Notes: generated by a model not told the origin, from the letters alone. Shown: positions 35,167-44,869, numbered from the stretch's first letter. The stretch is DNA of 49,608 bases from Isosphaeraceae bacterium (GCA_031291845.1 JARLIH010000055.1:1-49608), one strand, 5' to 3'. Made by a program: numbers and translations.

Positions 35167-36015
35167 ATGTCAGCCACTCCTCGCATCTTGATGTGCGCAC
35201 CCGACTATTACGGAATCGAATACGAGATCAACCCATGGATGCACCGCGACAACGCGAGCGACCCCGCTCAGTCGTTGTGGCAGTGGTGGGCCTTGCACGA
35301 CGCCCTGCGCGACCTGGGGGTCGTAATCGACCGGGTCGAACCGATTCCGGGTTTGCCCGACCTCGTCTTCACCGCGAATGCCGGGCTCGTGTACCGCACC
35401 ACGTTCATCGTGTCCCGGTTCCGGCACGGTGTCCGTCAGGGTGAGGCCCCTTATTTCGAGCGCTGGGCCCGAGAGCACGCGTTCGACGTGGTCACAATGC
35501 CTCCCCACTTGCATTTCGAGGGTGCCGGCGATGCCCTCTTCTGCGGCGAGACACTGTTCGCAGGCTATCGATACCGAAGTGACGCACGGGCCCATCAGTG
35601 GATCGGACTGCGGCTTGGAGTCGAGGTCCTGCCGCTCGAGCTCGTTGATCCTCGGTATTATCACCTGGACACATGTTTCTGTCCGATCGCCGATAACGCC
35701 GCGATCTACTACCCCGGCGCGTTCGACGACTACGGGCGATCGGTACTTCATGACCGCATCGAGAATCTGATCGAGGTGGCGGCCGAGGAAGCCGTGTCGT
35801 TCAGTTGCAACGCCGTCGTGGTCGGCCGGACCGTGTTGCTGAACGAAGGAGCGCCGAAACTGGCGCACCAACTGCAGAACTGCGGTTACGCAGTCCGGCC
35901 GCTCCGACTCACCGAATTCATCAAGGCGGGCGGTAGCGCAAAGTGCCTGACGCTTCGGCTTGACGGCGAAGAAGCGGCGGCATGGAAACACGCGACGGAA
36001 CTGGCCATCTTTTAG
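35167..36015 (+). CDS. Arginine dihydrolase (ArgZ/AgrE N-terminal-type, amidinotransferase fold)
   Basis: 282 residues with the amidinotransferase/DDAH fold. Asn22 (EINPWM), Asn71 (FTANAG), Arg90, Glu118 and Asp122 (EGAGD), His166 (YYHLDTCF) and Cys260 (GGSAKC) sit at or within a few positions of the residues I recall for cyanobacterial ArgZ, including the two Asn that mark dihydrolases rather than DDAH. Predicted reaction: arginine to ornithine, 2 NH3 and CO2. The upstream gene encodes the matching ornithine cyclodeaminase, so together they would take arginine to proline. Distinction from plain DDAH rests on these residues. Confidence 0.83.
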   Translation: MSATPRILMCAPDYYGIEYEINPWMHRDNASDPAQSLWQWWALHDALRDLGVVIDRVEPIPGLPDLVFTANAGLVYRTTFIVSRFRHGVRQGEAPYFERWAREHAFDVVTMPPHLHFEGAGDALFCGETLFAGYRYRSDARAHQWIGLRLGVEVLPLELVDPRYYHLDTCFCPIADNAAIYYPGAFDDYGRSVLHDRIENLIEVAAEEAVSFSCNAVVVGRTVLLNEGAPKLAHQLQNCGYAVRPLRLTEFIKAGGSAKCLTLRLDGEEAAAWKHATELAIF

Positions 36016-36019
36016 AAAA

Positions 36020-36262
36020 TTTCACCACAGAGCACGCAGAGATCACAGAGAGTAAGACCCAGAAAGAGAGAAAGAAGAGTCATGAGAGGCAGGAGTGAAA
36101 GACACATCCTGACCAGCATTTCATAGCATAGTAATAGCTATTGATTTATCCGTAAACCCGTTTTCTCTCTTCCTCGGTCTTTCTCTCTGCGTTCTCGGCG
36201 CGCTCGGCGGTGAAACGTCTTCCTCTCTTCCTCGATCTTACTCTGTGTGCTCCGTGGTGAAA
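36020..36262. repeat. TTTCACCAC.GAGCAC.CAGAG motifs, three copies
   Basis: One copy lies at 36020-36041 on the plus strand and two on the minus strand (about 36185-36215 and 36241-36262), so the outer pair forms a wide inverted repeat filling the gap between the arginine dihydrolase and sixA genes. The rest is purine/pyrimidine-rich low complexity. Confidence 0.55.
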
Positions 36263-36286
36263 TCTCTTTCTCCAGGCTCCACAATC

Positions 36287-36778
36287 ATGCAACTCTATGT
36301 GATGAGGCACGGTATCGCCGTGCCGCACGGCACGCCCGGGGTGGCGGAGGACCAGCGGCCGTTGACGCCCGACGGAGAGAAGAGAGTCAAGGAGATCGGC
36401 CGAGGTCTCAAGGCACTCGGAGTGGCGATCGACCGGATCGTTTCCAGCCCCCTGCCACGCGCGTTGAGGACGGCCGAGATCGTCGCCGATGAGTTGAAGG
36501 CGAAAGGACTGCTCGAGACAAGCGACGTACTTCGCGCAGGCTACAACGCCGACGCGGTTCGCGAGTGGTTGATCGAGCGCAGCGAGGAGCGTCTGATGAT
36601 CGTCGGTCACAACCCGGCGTTCAGCGACCTCGTAGCCCTGCTCGTGACGGGTCAATCGAAGCTGGCCATTTGCGAGTTGAGGAAAGGGGGAGTCGCTGCG
36701 CTCGAGGGCTCCCCCGGCGCGCGGATGACGCTCGATTGGCTGGCTCGACCCAAGCTGCTGCGGACGCTCGAGGACTGA
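36287..36778 (+). CDS. sixA: Phosphohistidine phosphatase SixA-like
   Basis: 163 residues of the histidine phosphatase family: the catalytic RHG motif (VMRHGIAVPHG), SSPLPRALRTAEIV with the second Arg, and VGHNPAFSDLV with the second His. By family it removes phosphate from phosphohistidine in HPt domains or PTS proteins. ATG at 36287 (MQLYVMRHG) is the obvious start. The gene ends 2 bases before the end of the convergent ppk1. Confidence 0.88.
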   Translation: MQLYVMRHGIAVPHGTPGVAEDQRPLTPDGEKRVKEIGRGLKALGVAIDRIVSSPLPRALRTAEIVADELKAKGLLETSDVLRAGYNADAVREWLIERSEERLMIVGHNPAFSDLVALLVTGQSKLAICELRKGGVAALEGSPGARMTLDWLARPKLLRTLED

Positions 36779-36780
36779 GA

Positions 36781-38991
36781 TCAGCCCGGAGCGGAGCGCA
36801 AGACTCCCGACACGGCGGGGGCAACCGCCGCGGGGCGAATCGGATCGGCGCTCGACAGCTCGCGCGCCATGTTCTGGAACTCCACTTGCGAGCGGACGGC
36901 TTGCTCCCCCGGGCGCGCCTTGGCTCGGACGTAGGTGCCGTCGGGCTGGAGGACCCGGGCCTTGACGTTGTCCATGAGCACAACGCCCAGGATGCCCTCG
37001 ATGATCCGGTTCTGCAGCCGCGGGTCTTCGATGGGAAACATGATTTCGACGCGCCTGCGGAAGTTCCGGGGCATCCAGTCGGCCGAAGCCAGGAAGACTT
37101 CGGGCGAATCGTTGTTCTGGAAGTACGAGATACGGGAGTGTTCGAGGAACTTGTCGACGATGCTGATCACGCGGATGTTCTCCGAGACGCCCGGCAGCCC
37201 AGGGCGCAAGCAGCAGATCCCGCGAATGATCAGGTCAATCCGCACCCCGGCGCGCGACGCGGCGTAAAGAGCCTCGATCGCCGCCGGGTCGACCAGCGAG
37301 TTCATCTTCGCGATGATCCGGGCCGGCTTGCCGGCCTCGGCGTTACGACGTTCGCGATCGATCAGGGAGATGATCCGGTCGGCGAGAAAGTACGGCGCGA
37401 CGATGAGCTTTTTCCAACCGTGCCCCTGCGAGTAGCCGGTTAACAGGTTAAACAGTGCGCTCGCGTCCTCGCCGAACTCGGGCCGGCAGGTAAAGAAGCT
37501 GAGGTCGGAGTACATCCGCGCCGTCATGGGGTTGTAGTTCCCCGTGCCGAGGTGAACATAGCGCCGAATTCCGTCGTGGTCCCGCCTGACGACGAGCGCG
37601 GCCTTGCAGTGGGTCTTCAGGCCCACCATTCCATAGACGACGTGAACGCCGGCCTTCTGCAGATGGCGGGCCTTCACGATGTTATTTTCCTCGTCGAGCC
37701 GTGCCTGCAACTCGACGAGTGCGGTCACCTGCTTCCCGTTTTCCGCCGCGTGTTCGAGCGCGTTGATGATGGGGTTATCGTCGGCCGTGCGGTACAAGGT
37801 CTGCTTGATGGCCAATACGTTCGGATCTTCGGACGCCTGTTCGATGAACTGCACGACCGCGGCGAATGACTCGTAGGGGTGGTGCACCAGAACGTCTTGC
37901 TCGCGGATTGCCGCGAAGACGTTGGCCCGGCTCGCGAACGGCGCGGGCATCTGGGGCTCGTGCAGCGGCTCTTTGAGGTCGCGGAAACCATCCTGCCGGC
38001 AGAGCGCGACGAGCGACGTCAGGTCGACCGGCCCCGGAACCCTGTAGACGTCCCGGTCCTCCAGGTCGAGCGCGGGGGCTGTCTGGAGCTGGCCCAAGAA
38101 ACCCTCGTCGGCCCGCTCCTGGATCTCGAGACGCACCGCGGCCCCCCACTTGCGCTGACGGAGCGTCTCCTGGATCGTGGAGAGAAGCGAGCTTTTCACC
38201 TCGGTCTCCTGGATCGTCAGGTCACTGTTACGCGTCACCCGAAACGCGACCCACGCGGCCACCTTGAAGCCGCCGAAAAGTGCGTCGAGGCGCGGCCCGA
38301 TCACGTTCTCGAGCAGGATGAAACGCCTTTGACCGTCCTTCTCATCAGGCAACCGCACCAGGCGACTGAGGACGGGAGGCACCTGAAGAACGGCGTAGAG
38401 TTGTCGGGCCGCATCCTGCCCGACAGTCTCGATCCGCAGGATCAGGTTCAGACTCTTGTTATGCAGATGTGGGAATGGGTGCGCAGGATCAATGGCCAGC
38501 GGCGTCAGGACGGGATAGACCTGGGAGTCGAAATAGTCGTCGAGAAAGGCGTCCTGTGCCTCGGTGAGCTCGCCCGGCTCGCAGACGCGAATGCCGTGGC
38601 TCGCCAGCTTCGGCTTGATATCGCTGTGCCAGACCTCGTACTGCCGCGCCACGAAGTTGTGGGCGCGCTGCGCGATCTCGGTCAGTTGCGCGAGCGGCCC
38701 CATTCCGTCCGGGGGCGCGTCCTGCGGCTCCAAGGCATCATAGATCTGCGCCTGGAGGCCCGCGACGCGGACTTCGAAGAACTCGTCCAGGTTGGATGCG
38801 CAGATCGCCAGGAACCGGAGACGGTCGAGGAGCGGAGTGGACGGGTCGCGAGCCTCTTCCAGGACCCGTTCATTGAAGTCGAGCCAGCTCAGCTCGCGAT
38901 TGATGAACAGGCTCGGGTCGTGGACATCCTCTACGGAGACTTTGACCTGTGATGCCGCGGGGGTTCCGTTTCGACCAGGAGAATCCATCAT
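36781..38991 (-). CDS. ppk1: Polyphosphate kinase 1
   Basis: 736 residues, typical for PPK1, which builds inorganic polyphosphate from ATP by way of a phosphohistidine. The N-terminal domain opens with INRELSWLDFNERVLEEA and FLAICASNLDEFFEVRV; catalytic-region motifs include VLAIKQTLYRTADDNPII, VELQARLDEENNI, and YVHLGTGNYN with the likely phospho-acceptor His. Its start codon ATG (38991-38989) overlaps the nfo stop TGA in an ATGA, so the two genes are translationally coupled. The long in-frame extension to 39300 lies over nfo and is a shadow. Confidence 0.96.
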   Translation of the reverse strand: MMDSPGRNGTPAASQVKVSVEDVHDPSLFINRELSWLDFNERVLEEARDPSTPLLDRLRFLAICASNLDEFFEVRVAGLQAQIYDALEPQDAPPDGMGPLAQLTEIAQRAHNFVARQYEVWHSDIKPKLASHGIRVCEPGELTEAQDAFLDDYFDSQVYPVLTPLAIDPAHPFPHLHNKSLNLILRIETVGQDAARQLYAVLQVPPVLSRLVRLPDEKDGQRRFILLENVIGPRLDALFGGFKVAAWVAFRVTRNSDLTIQETEVKSSLLSTIQETLRQRKWGAAVRLEIQERADEGFLGQLQTAPALDLEDRDVYRVPGPVDLTSLVALCRQDGFRDLKEPLHEPQMPAPFASRANVFAAIREQDVLVHHPYESFAAVVQFIEQASEDPNVLAIKQTLYRTADDNPIINALEHAAENGKQVTALVELQARLDEENNIVKARHLQKAGVHVVYGMVGLKTHCKAALVVRRDHDGIRRYVHLGTGNYNPMTARMYSDLSFFTCRPEFGEDASALFNLLTGYSQGHGWKKLIVAPYFLADRIISLIDRERRNAEAGKPARIIAKMNSLVDPAAIEALYAASRAGVRIDLIIRGICCLRPGLPGVSENIRVISIVDKFLEHSRISYFQNNDSPEVFLASADWMPRNFRRRVEIMFPIEDPRLQNRIIEGILGVVLMDNVKARVLQPDGTYVRAKARPGEQAVRSQVEFQNMARELSSADPIRPAAVAPAVSGVLRSAPG

Positions 38992-39914
38992 GAGATCACC
39001 GCACTTCCCAGATCCCCGGGGCCGGCCACACGCTTGCGTCTGGACCGTTGCGGGGGTTTGTTGATCAGCTCCCGCAGCACCCGGAGGTTCACGGCGTCGA
39101 GGTCCTCGCCGTCCTTGCTGTCCTTCGGCGTCTCCAGAATCATGGGGACGGCGCGGAAGCGGGGGTCGTTCAGGATGTGGCGGAAGGGTTCCGGGCCCAT
39201 GCAGCCAAGGCCGATTCCGGCGTGGCGATCGACCCGGCTGCCCAATTCGCGACGGCTGTCGTTGAGGTGCCAGACGCGAACCCGATCGAGCCCGACGCAC
39301 CGGTCCAATTCATCCATCGTTCCATCGTACTCGCCATGGGTCTCCAACGGATACCCCGCCGCGAAAAGATGACACGTGTCGGCGCATACACTGAGTCGTT
39401 CGGGCGTCGAGACGCGATCGATGATTCGCCCCAGGTGCGCGAACCGATATCCGAGGCACGTTCCCTGGCCGGCCGTAGTCTCGAGGTCCAACACTACGTC
39501 AAGGTCTCGCGTGCGCCGCAACACTTCATCGAGCCCCGCGGCGATCCGCTCGATGCCTTTCTCTTCACCCTGGCCGACGTGTGCGCCCGGGTGGGCGACG
39601 AGATCTTTGATGCCCAGGGCGTGACAACGCTCAACTTCGAGGGTCATTGCGTCGATCGACTTATGCCAGAGGGCGTCGTCAGGACTGCCGAGGTTGATCA
39701 GGTACGAGTTGTGCGCGACGGGGTCGACCAGCGCGGCCTCGGCCAGAGCCTTTTTGAAGGCGGCGACGTGGCCGTCGGTCAGTTCGCGGGCGCGCCACTG
39801 GTTATTGTTCTTCGTGAAGATTTGCAGCGTCCCGAACCCGATCTTCTGGGCGGCGACGACGGCCTTGTCGCACCCGCCCGCGATCGACATGTGCGCTCCG
39901 AGCTTCAGCGGCAT
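38988..39914 (-). CDS. nfo: Endonuclease IV (AP endonuclease)
   Basis: 308 residues. It cuts DNA at abasic sites during base excision repair with a three-zinc centre. Visible metal-binding and active-site stretches: LGAHMSIAGG, VAHNSYLINLG, LVAHPGAHVG, VVLDLETTAGQG, VCADTCHLFAAGY, VWHLNDSRRELGS..DRHAGIG and MILETPK. ATG at 39914 has GGGAGG (39920-39925) 5 bases upstream; the longer frame to 39977 is not needed. Its stop overlaps the ppk1 start, an unusual repair/polyphosphate pairing. Confidence 0.96.
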   Translation of the reverse strand: MPLKLGAHMSIAGGCDKAVVAAQKIGFGTLQIFTKNNNQWRARELTDGHVAAFKKALAEAALVDPVAHNSYLINLGSPDDALWHKSIDAMTLEVERCHALGIKDLVAHPGAHVGQGEEKGIERIAAGLDEVLRRTRDLDVVLDLETTAGQGTCLGYRFAHLGRIIDRVSTPERLSVCADTCHLFAAGYPLETHGEYDGTMDELDRCVGLDRVRVWHLNDSRRELGSRVDRHAGIGLGCMGPEPFRHILNDPRFRAVPMILETPKDSKDGEDLDAVNLRVLRELINKPPQRSRRKRVAGPGDLGSAVIS

Positions 39915-40057
39915 CAGAACCTCCCTTTTCCGGCTGGCGATTTCGGGGTTACCGGAATCTTCAGCGATCCCGAACAATACCTTGCGGTGGGTCGCGCGGC
40001 GCTCCTAGAATAAGTTGTGATTCTCCGCCGAACCAGGGAATGGCCGGGGGCCCGTCC

Positions 40058-40525
40058 ATGGCAGTTTTCATCTGGGCTGTCGTTCTGCCGGCCTGTGTCG
40101 CGGCGCTCTGGGTGATCGTCCGGCGCCCGGTGCGTCAGATCGCCGAGGAAATGTGCGTCGAGCATGCTCGGGTTCTCTTCCACCAGCAACGGGAGTGGCT
40201 CGAAGCCCGCTTCCTCGGGGCGCTGGGGAGGGTCGAACCCACCGCCCGTGTCCGCTGGGAAGAGGCGCACTGGCACGACGAGGTGCTCTGGGCCCGCGAC
40301 CGCCAGACGCGCCGATTGCTGGCGATGATCGGCGTCCACTTCGACCCACCGGCGTTCGACGACGACCCCGACGGCGAACAGCGCCATGCCACGGCGCTCT
40401 TCGAGTTCCGCAAAGGGCGTTGGCACGCCGAGGGCAAGCGATTGGAGGAGATCCGGCCCGACGAGGCCGTGATGACCAGCCCTCGGTTCGAGCTCGTGCT
40501 GCCCCACCCCCCTCGGCGCGTTTGA
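40058..40525 (+). CDS. Unknown protein with N-terminal membrane helix
   Basis: 155 residues, not recognised. One hydrophobic helix (AVFIWAVVLPACVAALWVIV) at the N-terminus is followed by a charged, mostly helical body rich in Arg, Glu, His and Trp (WLEARFLGAL, HWHDEVLWARDRQTRRLLAMIGVHFDP). It starts 143 bases from nfo, divergently. An ATG at 40040 is also possible; neither has a good SD. The coding frame has normal codon use for the region. Confidence 0.65.
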   Translation: MAVFIWAVVLPACVAALWVIVRRPVRQIAEEMCVEHARVLFHQQREWLEARFLGALGRVEPTARVRWEEAHWHDEVLWARDRQTRRLLAMIGVHFDPPAFDDDPDGEQRHATALFEFRKGRWHAEGKRLEEIRPDEAVMTSPRFELVLPHPPRRV

Positions 40526-40541
40526 CAACGCCACACGGACC

Positions 40542-41246
40542 TCACTCCCGAATCTTCACCTTCATCTCTGAACGCCGCCGAATGTATTCCTCCAGGTCGA
40601 AGTCGTCCGAGCGGCAGATCTCCAGCAGCGGGCGTTCGAGCCGTTCCACTTCCGCGCACGCGTCGGCCAGCTTGGCCGCGCACTCGAGCGGGACCACGCA
40701 GACACCGTGCTTGTCGGCGTGAATGAGGTCGCCCGGACGGATCTCGACTCCCGCGAGCTCCACCGGTTTGCCGAAATCGACGAGCCGTACATAGGCGTGG
40801 CTGACACACGGGTTCAGCCCAAAGAGCTGGAAGCCCAGGGCGTGGACCTCATCCAGGTCCCGCGGGCAGCCGTCGGTGATGTGCCCGACGCAGCCGAGCT
40901 TCTTGTGGATTGTCGCATTCACCTCGCCGAATTGCGCTCCAAGCCCCGGCGGGTCGTCCAGGTCTTGCCCGACGGCAATCTTCGGCCCCGGCTGCGCGGC
41001 GACGTAACGGAGATAATCGGGCGTCGGATCGTCCGCTTTTTCCGTGGAGAAGGCCGCACGGGTCCGAGACGTCACGGCGTAGCCCACCATCGGCCCGAAG
41101 TCGGGGAACAAGCTCCGGATCCGGTGGGGCAGGAACCCCAGGTGGCGAGGACGGATATTGAAGATTTCGATTGCGTTGGAGATCGTCGGCGTGTTGTACC
41201 GCTTCAGAGCATCAAGCTGTTCGGTGGAAAGCAGTTGGGGCGGCAT
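40542..41246 (-). CDS. RraA-like / HMG aldolase family protein
   Basis: 234 residues of the RraA fold: [19 protein letters not shown] at the N-terminus, GYAVTSRTR, the Gly-rich [13 protein letters not shown] region carrying the substrate/metal site, and [18 protein letters not shown]. Members are 4-hydroxy-4-methyl-2-oxoglutarate or oxaloacetate aldolases/decarboxylases or, more rarely, RNase E regulators; the sequence alone does not decide. ATG at 41246 has GGAGA about 8 bases upstream. Divergent from hslV. Confidence 0.85.
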   Translation of the reverse strand: MPPQLLSTEQLDALKRYNTPTISNAIEIFNIRPRHLGFLPHRIRSLFPDFGPMVGYAVTSRTRAAFSTEKADDPTPDYLRYVAAQPGPKIAVGQDLDDPPGLGAQFGEVNATIHKKLGCVGHITDGCPRDLDEVHALGFQLFGLNPCVSHAYVRLVDFGKPVELAGVEIRPGDLIHADKHGVCVVPLECAAKLADACAEVERLERPLLEICRSDDFDLEEYIRRRSEMKVKIRE

Positions 41247-41392
41247 AGCCGGTCTCCGCATCGAACAAGGGGGTAAATCGTGTCGCAAGTCGAGTAGCGT
41301 ACACGATTACGAGGGAGGGGGCCAGAGCGCGCTTGGCAAGGAGCGCAGGCCGCCGGTATGCTCAGGGGCTGGGTTGGACGGTACCCAGAACA

Positions 41393-41399
41393 AGAGGAG
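41393..41399 (+). promoter_or_regulatory. RBS that points to a TTG start for hslV
   Basis: AGAGGAG lies 10 bases before the TTG at 41410. No in-frame ATG or GTG exists near the conserved HslV N-terminus, so this site decides the start. Confidence 0.55.
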
Positions 41400-41409
41400 T
41401 ATTCCAGTC

Positions 41410-41952
41410 TTGGAATGGCACGCCACGACGATCTTGGCGGTCCGACGCGGCGATCGCGTGGCCATCGGCGGTGACGGACAGGTGACGCTCGGCACGACCG
41501 TCATGAAGGCCGACGCCGTGAAGGTGCGCAAGCTGCTCGAAGGCCAGGTGCTGGTGGGCTTTGCCGGCAGCGCGGCGGACGGCTTCGCCCTGATGGAACA
41601 CTTCGAGACGAAACTGCGCGACTACCCCAACAACGTTCCGCGCGCGGCAATCGAGCTGGCCAAGCTCTGGCGGACCGACCGGATGTTGCGCCGGCTGGAA
41701 GCGGTCCTGATCGTCGTGGACGCCCGGCACAGCCTGATGGTCAGCGGCGCGGGGGACGTGATCCAGCCGAGCGACGGCGTGCTCGCAACCGGCTCCGGTG
41801 GCGGCTATGCCCTGGCCGCCGCGCGGGCGCTGCTGGCGCACACGAACCTCGCCGCAGGCGAAATCGTCCGCGAAGCACTCAAGATCGCGGGAGGTATCGA
41901 TATTTACACCAACGGCCACCTGACGGTGGAGGAACTCCCGTGCGCGACTTGA
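41410..41952 (+). CDS. hslV: HslV protease subunit (ClpQ)
   Basis: 180 residues, the N-terminal-Thr protease of the HslUV complex. The sequence [11 protein letters not shown] is followed by [43 protein letters not shown] and [16 protein letters not shown], all typical. A short propeptide is likely removed to free the first Thr of TTILAV. The start is probably TTG (41410), see the RBS entry. The 3' end overlaps hslU by 13 bases, so the two are coupled. Confidence 0.94.
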   Translation: MEWHATTILAVRRGDRVAIGGDGQVTLGTTVMKADAVKVRKLLEGQVLVGFAGSAADGFALMEHFETKLRDYPNNVPRAAIELAKLWRTDRMLRRLEAVLIVVDARHSLMVSGAGDVIQPSDGVLATGSGGGYALAAARALLAHTNLAAGEIVREALKIAGGIDIYTNGHLTVEELPCAT

Positions 41953-43298
41953 CGCCTCGCGAGATCGTGGCCGAGCTCGACAAGGACATCGTCGGCCAGG
42001 CGGACGCCAAGCGAGCTGTCGCCGTCGCGCTACGCAATCGTTGGCGACGCCGGCAGTTGCCCGAGGAGCTGCGCCGGCAGGTGACCCCTAAGAACATCAT
42101 GTTGATTGGCCCGACCGGCGTGGGTAAGACGGAAATCGCTCGCCGCCTCGCTCAGCTTGTCGGCGCGCCGTTCGTGAAGGTCGAGGCCACGAAGTACACC
42201 GAGGTGGGCTATTACGGGCGCGACGTCGAGAGCCTGGTGCGCGACCTCGTCGAAGCGGCGATCCTGCTCGTGCGCACGAAGGAGCGCGAGCGCGTGACGG
42301 AACAGGCCCGGGCGCTCGTCGACGACCGCCTGCTCGACCTGCTCCTCCCACCCCCTCCGCCGGGATGGGTGGACCCCGACTCGCCCGAGGGGGCCGAAGC
42401 CCAGGAGCGCAGGGACCGCTCGCGAGAGAAAATGCGGACGCGCCTGCTGGCGGGCGAGCTCGAGTCGCGCGAGGTGGAAGTCACGATCCCCGGCCGGTCC
42501 GTTGCACCCGTGTCGATCGTCGGCGCAGGGAACCTCGACCAGATGGAGATGGACCTCCAGGGGATGTTCGACAAGATCCTCCCGAAGGGCTCGCAGACGC
42601 GCAAGCTCTCCGTCGCCGATGCTCGCCCCCTTCTGCTGGCGCAAGAGATCGATACGCTGATCGACCCGGAGAAGGTCAACCAGGCCGCCGTGTCGCTGGC
42701 CGAGGAATCGGGCATTGTCTTCATCGACGAGCTCGACAAGGTCGCCGGTGATGAAGGGGGCGGGGGGCGCGGACCCGACGTCTCTCGTCAAGGGGTCCAG
42801 CGGGACCTCTTGCCGATCGTCGAGGGGACGACCGTGGCGACCAAGTACGGACCGGTCAAGACCGACTTCGTGCTCTTCATCGCGGCCGGGGCCTTTCACC
42901 GCAGCAAGCCTTCCGACCTGATGCCCGAGCTCCAGGGCCGGTTTCCGATCCGCGTCGAGTTGAAGGACCTGACGCGCGACGACTTCGCGCGCATCTTGCG
43001 CGAGCCCCGCGCATCACTCCCGCGCCAGTACGAGGCCCTGCTCAGCACGGAAAACGTCAAGCTCGAATTCACGCCCGAAGCGATCGACGTGATGGCCGAC
43101 CTCGCCTACCAGGTCAATCGCTCGACCCAGAACATCGGCGCACGCCGGCTGCACACCATCCTCGAGCGCGTTCTTGAAGAGCTTTCCTTCGACGCCCCGG
43201 ACCGTGCCGAGAAACACGTCGTGGTCACGGCGGATGACGTGCGCGCTCGCCTGGAATCACTGGCCAAAGATGAAGATTTGAGTCGGTTCATTCTTTGA
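41940..43298 (+). CDS. hslU: HslU ATPase subunit (ClpY)
   Basis: 452 residues. AAA+ unfoldase that feeds substrates to HslV. Walker A GPTGVGKT, Walker [10 protein letters not shown], the inserted I-domain (~residues 110-230), and the C-terminal end DLSRFIL that docks into HslV. The central pore loop reads GYYG where E. coli has GYVG. GTG start at 41940 with GGAGGA (41928-41933) 6 bases upstream, inside hslV. Confidence 0.96.
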   Translation: MRDLTPREIVAELDKDIVGQADAKRAVAVALRNRWRRRQLPEELRRQVTPKNIMLIGPTGVGKTEIARRLAQLVGAPFVKVEATKYTEVGYYGRDVESLVRDLVEAAILLVRTKERERVTEQARALVDDRLLDLLLPPPPPGWVDPDSPEGAEAQERRDRSREKMRTRLLAGELESREVEVTIPGRSVAPVSIVGAGNLDQMEMDLQGMFDKILPKGSQTRKLSVADARPLLLAQEIDTLIDPEKVNQAAVSLAEESGIVFIDELDKVAGDEGGGGRGPDVSRQGVQRDLLPIVEGTTVATKYGPVKTDFVLFIAAGAFHRSKPSDLMPELQGRFPIRVELKDLTRDDFARILREPRASLPRQYEALLSTENVKLEFTPEAIDVMADLAYQVNRSTQNIGARRLHTILERVLEELSFDAPDRAEKHVVVTADDVRARLESLAKDEDLSRFIL

Positions 43299-43350
43299 CC
43301 CAATCCCTCTCGAGGCGCGAAGGGCGCCGCACAAGGACGTCCGCATCATC

Positions 43351-43358
43351 AAGGAGGT
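43351..43358 (+). promoter_or_regulatory. Strong RBS AAGGAGGT deciding a GTG start
   Basis: A perfect anti-SD match 8 bases before GTG 43367. It favours that start over the TTG at 43295, which overlaps the end of hslU. Confidence 0.7.
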
Positions 43359-43366
43359 CGCCCGCC

Positions 43367-44869
43367 GTGAAGGACGCAACGCAGGGAAGCTCCGGGATTC
43401 TCGTCTCACCGTGGATCGGACGTGCGCCTCTCCTCGCGGCGGCGCTGCTTGCGCTGCTCGTGAATGCGATCAATATCGATCGTCACTACCGCTCCGCATG
43501 TCCGAGCGATCCCTGGGAAGCCGCCGAGACCGTCGAGGCGTACCGGAGCCTCACCGGCATGCCCGTGTACGATCCGACCCCTGACGCCCATTCAACACAC
43601 ATGTACGGCGCCCTCGCGCCCTGGACGCTCGCCGAGGTCTTCCGCATCGTCGGCCCCAACAATGGGTCGGGCCGGCTGATCACGCTCGCTGCATCGCTGG
43701 CGACGGTCCTTCTCCTCGCGGGTTGCACCAGCGGCAACCGGTCGGTGTGGTTCCTTCTCGTGGCGAGTGCACTTTTCTTCGGGTTGAACCACCGCTCGGG
43801 CAACTACTTCATCGTCAATCGTCCCGACATGCCGGCCCTCCTCTGCGCAGCGTTGGGTGTCGTCTTGATGGGTTGGGGACACGAGTTTCGACGTTGGCCG
43901 CTCGTGATCGCGGGCACGGGCTGCCTCATCGTCGGGTTCTTCTTCAAGCAGACGGCGGCCATCGCCGGGGTCGTCCCCGCGGTCGCCCTGGTGCTGAAAG
44001 GGCGCCGACCAACACTGCCCCAGGTCATCTTCGCGATCTTCCCGGCGGCTGTCATGTTCGGCGTCGTGCAGGGCCTGAAACTCGCCAATCCAGCCATGTA
44101 CCGCTCGATGATCCTCATGCCGAAGGCCTTTGCCCTGAACTGGCCAGGCGCAGTCAAAACCGCCTGGGAACTGCTGCTGGACTATCCGCTCGTGCTGGTG
44201 CTGATCGGCGAGGGCATCGCACGCGATCGCCGGCCCCTGCGCGAGCAACCGGTGCTGCTCTGGATCGTTGCGACGTTCGCGATCACCTATCCCTTCAGTG
44301 CGCTGACGGCCGCCAAAGCCGGCGGTACAAACAACAGCCTGCTGCCGGCACTCCTGACGATGTCGGCGTTCGTGGCGCTCCGGCTTCCCCGCATCACGAC
44401 AGTTCTCGACAACCGCGAAACGCACCCGCTCCGGCGCTTGGCGTTCGGCACATTCCTTGGCTTACTGTTGCTCATGTGTTTGTTTCCACACCTAACGCGC
44501 CGGAACAATCTCTTGCGGCCAAAGACCGCGATGGGTGCCGCGTATGCAAAGGCGGTCGAGGGAGCGCGCGGGCTGCCGGGAGTCGTGCGAAGCCCTGAAG
44601 ATCCGACGATCGCCGTACTTGCGAAAGGGCAGGTGGGGCGGAACCTCTACAGCGAATACGACTGTCATCTCGTAAACGGCGAATGGCCGGACCAGCCGCC
44701 CGCCCCGGCGCTCGCCGAGCTGGAGTCGGCCGACTACATCGTCGACGTGCGGGGATGGTGGCAGGACATTCTCGACGACGGGCAGCTCGAGTCACTCGGC
44801 TTCGTACCGGTCGCCGATCCGGCATTCGACGAGACGTATTACCGTCTCTGGCGCAGGGTGACCAAATAG
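43367..44869 (+). CDS. Polytopic membrane protein, GT39/PMT-like
   Basis: 500 residues with about ten hydrophobic helices and a soluble C-terminal domain of ~110 residues (VRSPEDPTIAVLAKGQVGRN). The first periplasmic loop carries acidic residues (SDPWEAAETVEAYRSLTGMPVYD) as in dolichyl/undecaprenyl-phosphate-mannose-dependent glycosyltransferases, and HSTHMYGALAPW follows. I infer a membrane glycosyltransferase of the GT39/ArnT-like group with unknown donor. GTG at 43367 is chosen on its SD. It follows hslU by 68 bases. Confidence 0.7.
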   Translation: MKDATQGSSGILVSPWIGRAPLLAAALLALLVNAINIDRHYRSACPSDPWEAAETVEAYRSLTGMPVYDPTPDAHSTHMYGALAPWTLAEVFRIVGPNNGSGRLITLAASLATVLLLAGCTSGNRSVWFLLVASALFFGLNHRSGNYFIVNRPDMPALLCAALGVVLMGWGHEFRRWPLVIAGTGCLIVGFFFKQTAAIAGVVPAVALVLKGRRPTLPQVIFAIFPAAVMFGVVQGLKLANPAMYRSMILMPKAFALNWPGAVKTAWELLLDYPLVLVLIGEGIARDRRPLREQPVLLWIVATFAITYPFSALTAAKAGGTNNSLLPALLTMSAFVALRLPRITTVLDNRETHPLRRLAFGTFLGLLLLMCLFPHLTRRNNLLRPKTAMGAAYAKAVEGARGLPGVVRSPEDPTIAVLAKGQVGRNLYSEYDCHLVNGEWPDQPPAPALAELESADYIVDVRGWWQDILDDGQLESLGFVPVADPAFDETYYRLWRRVTK

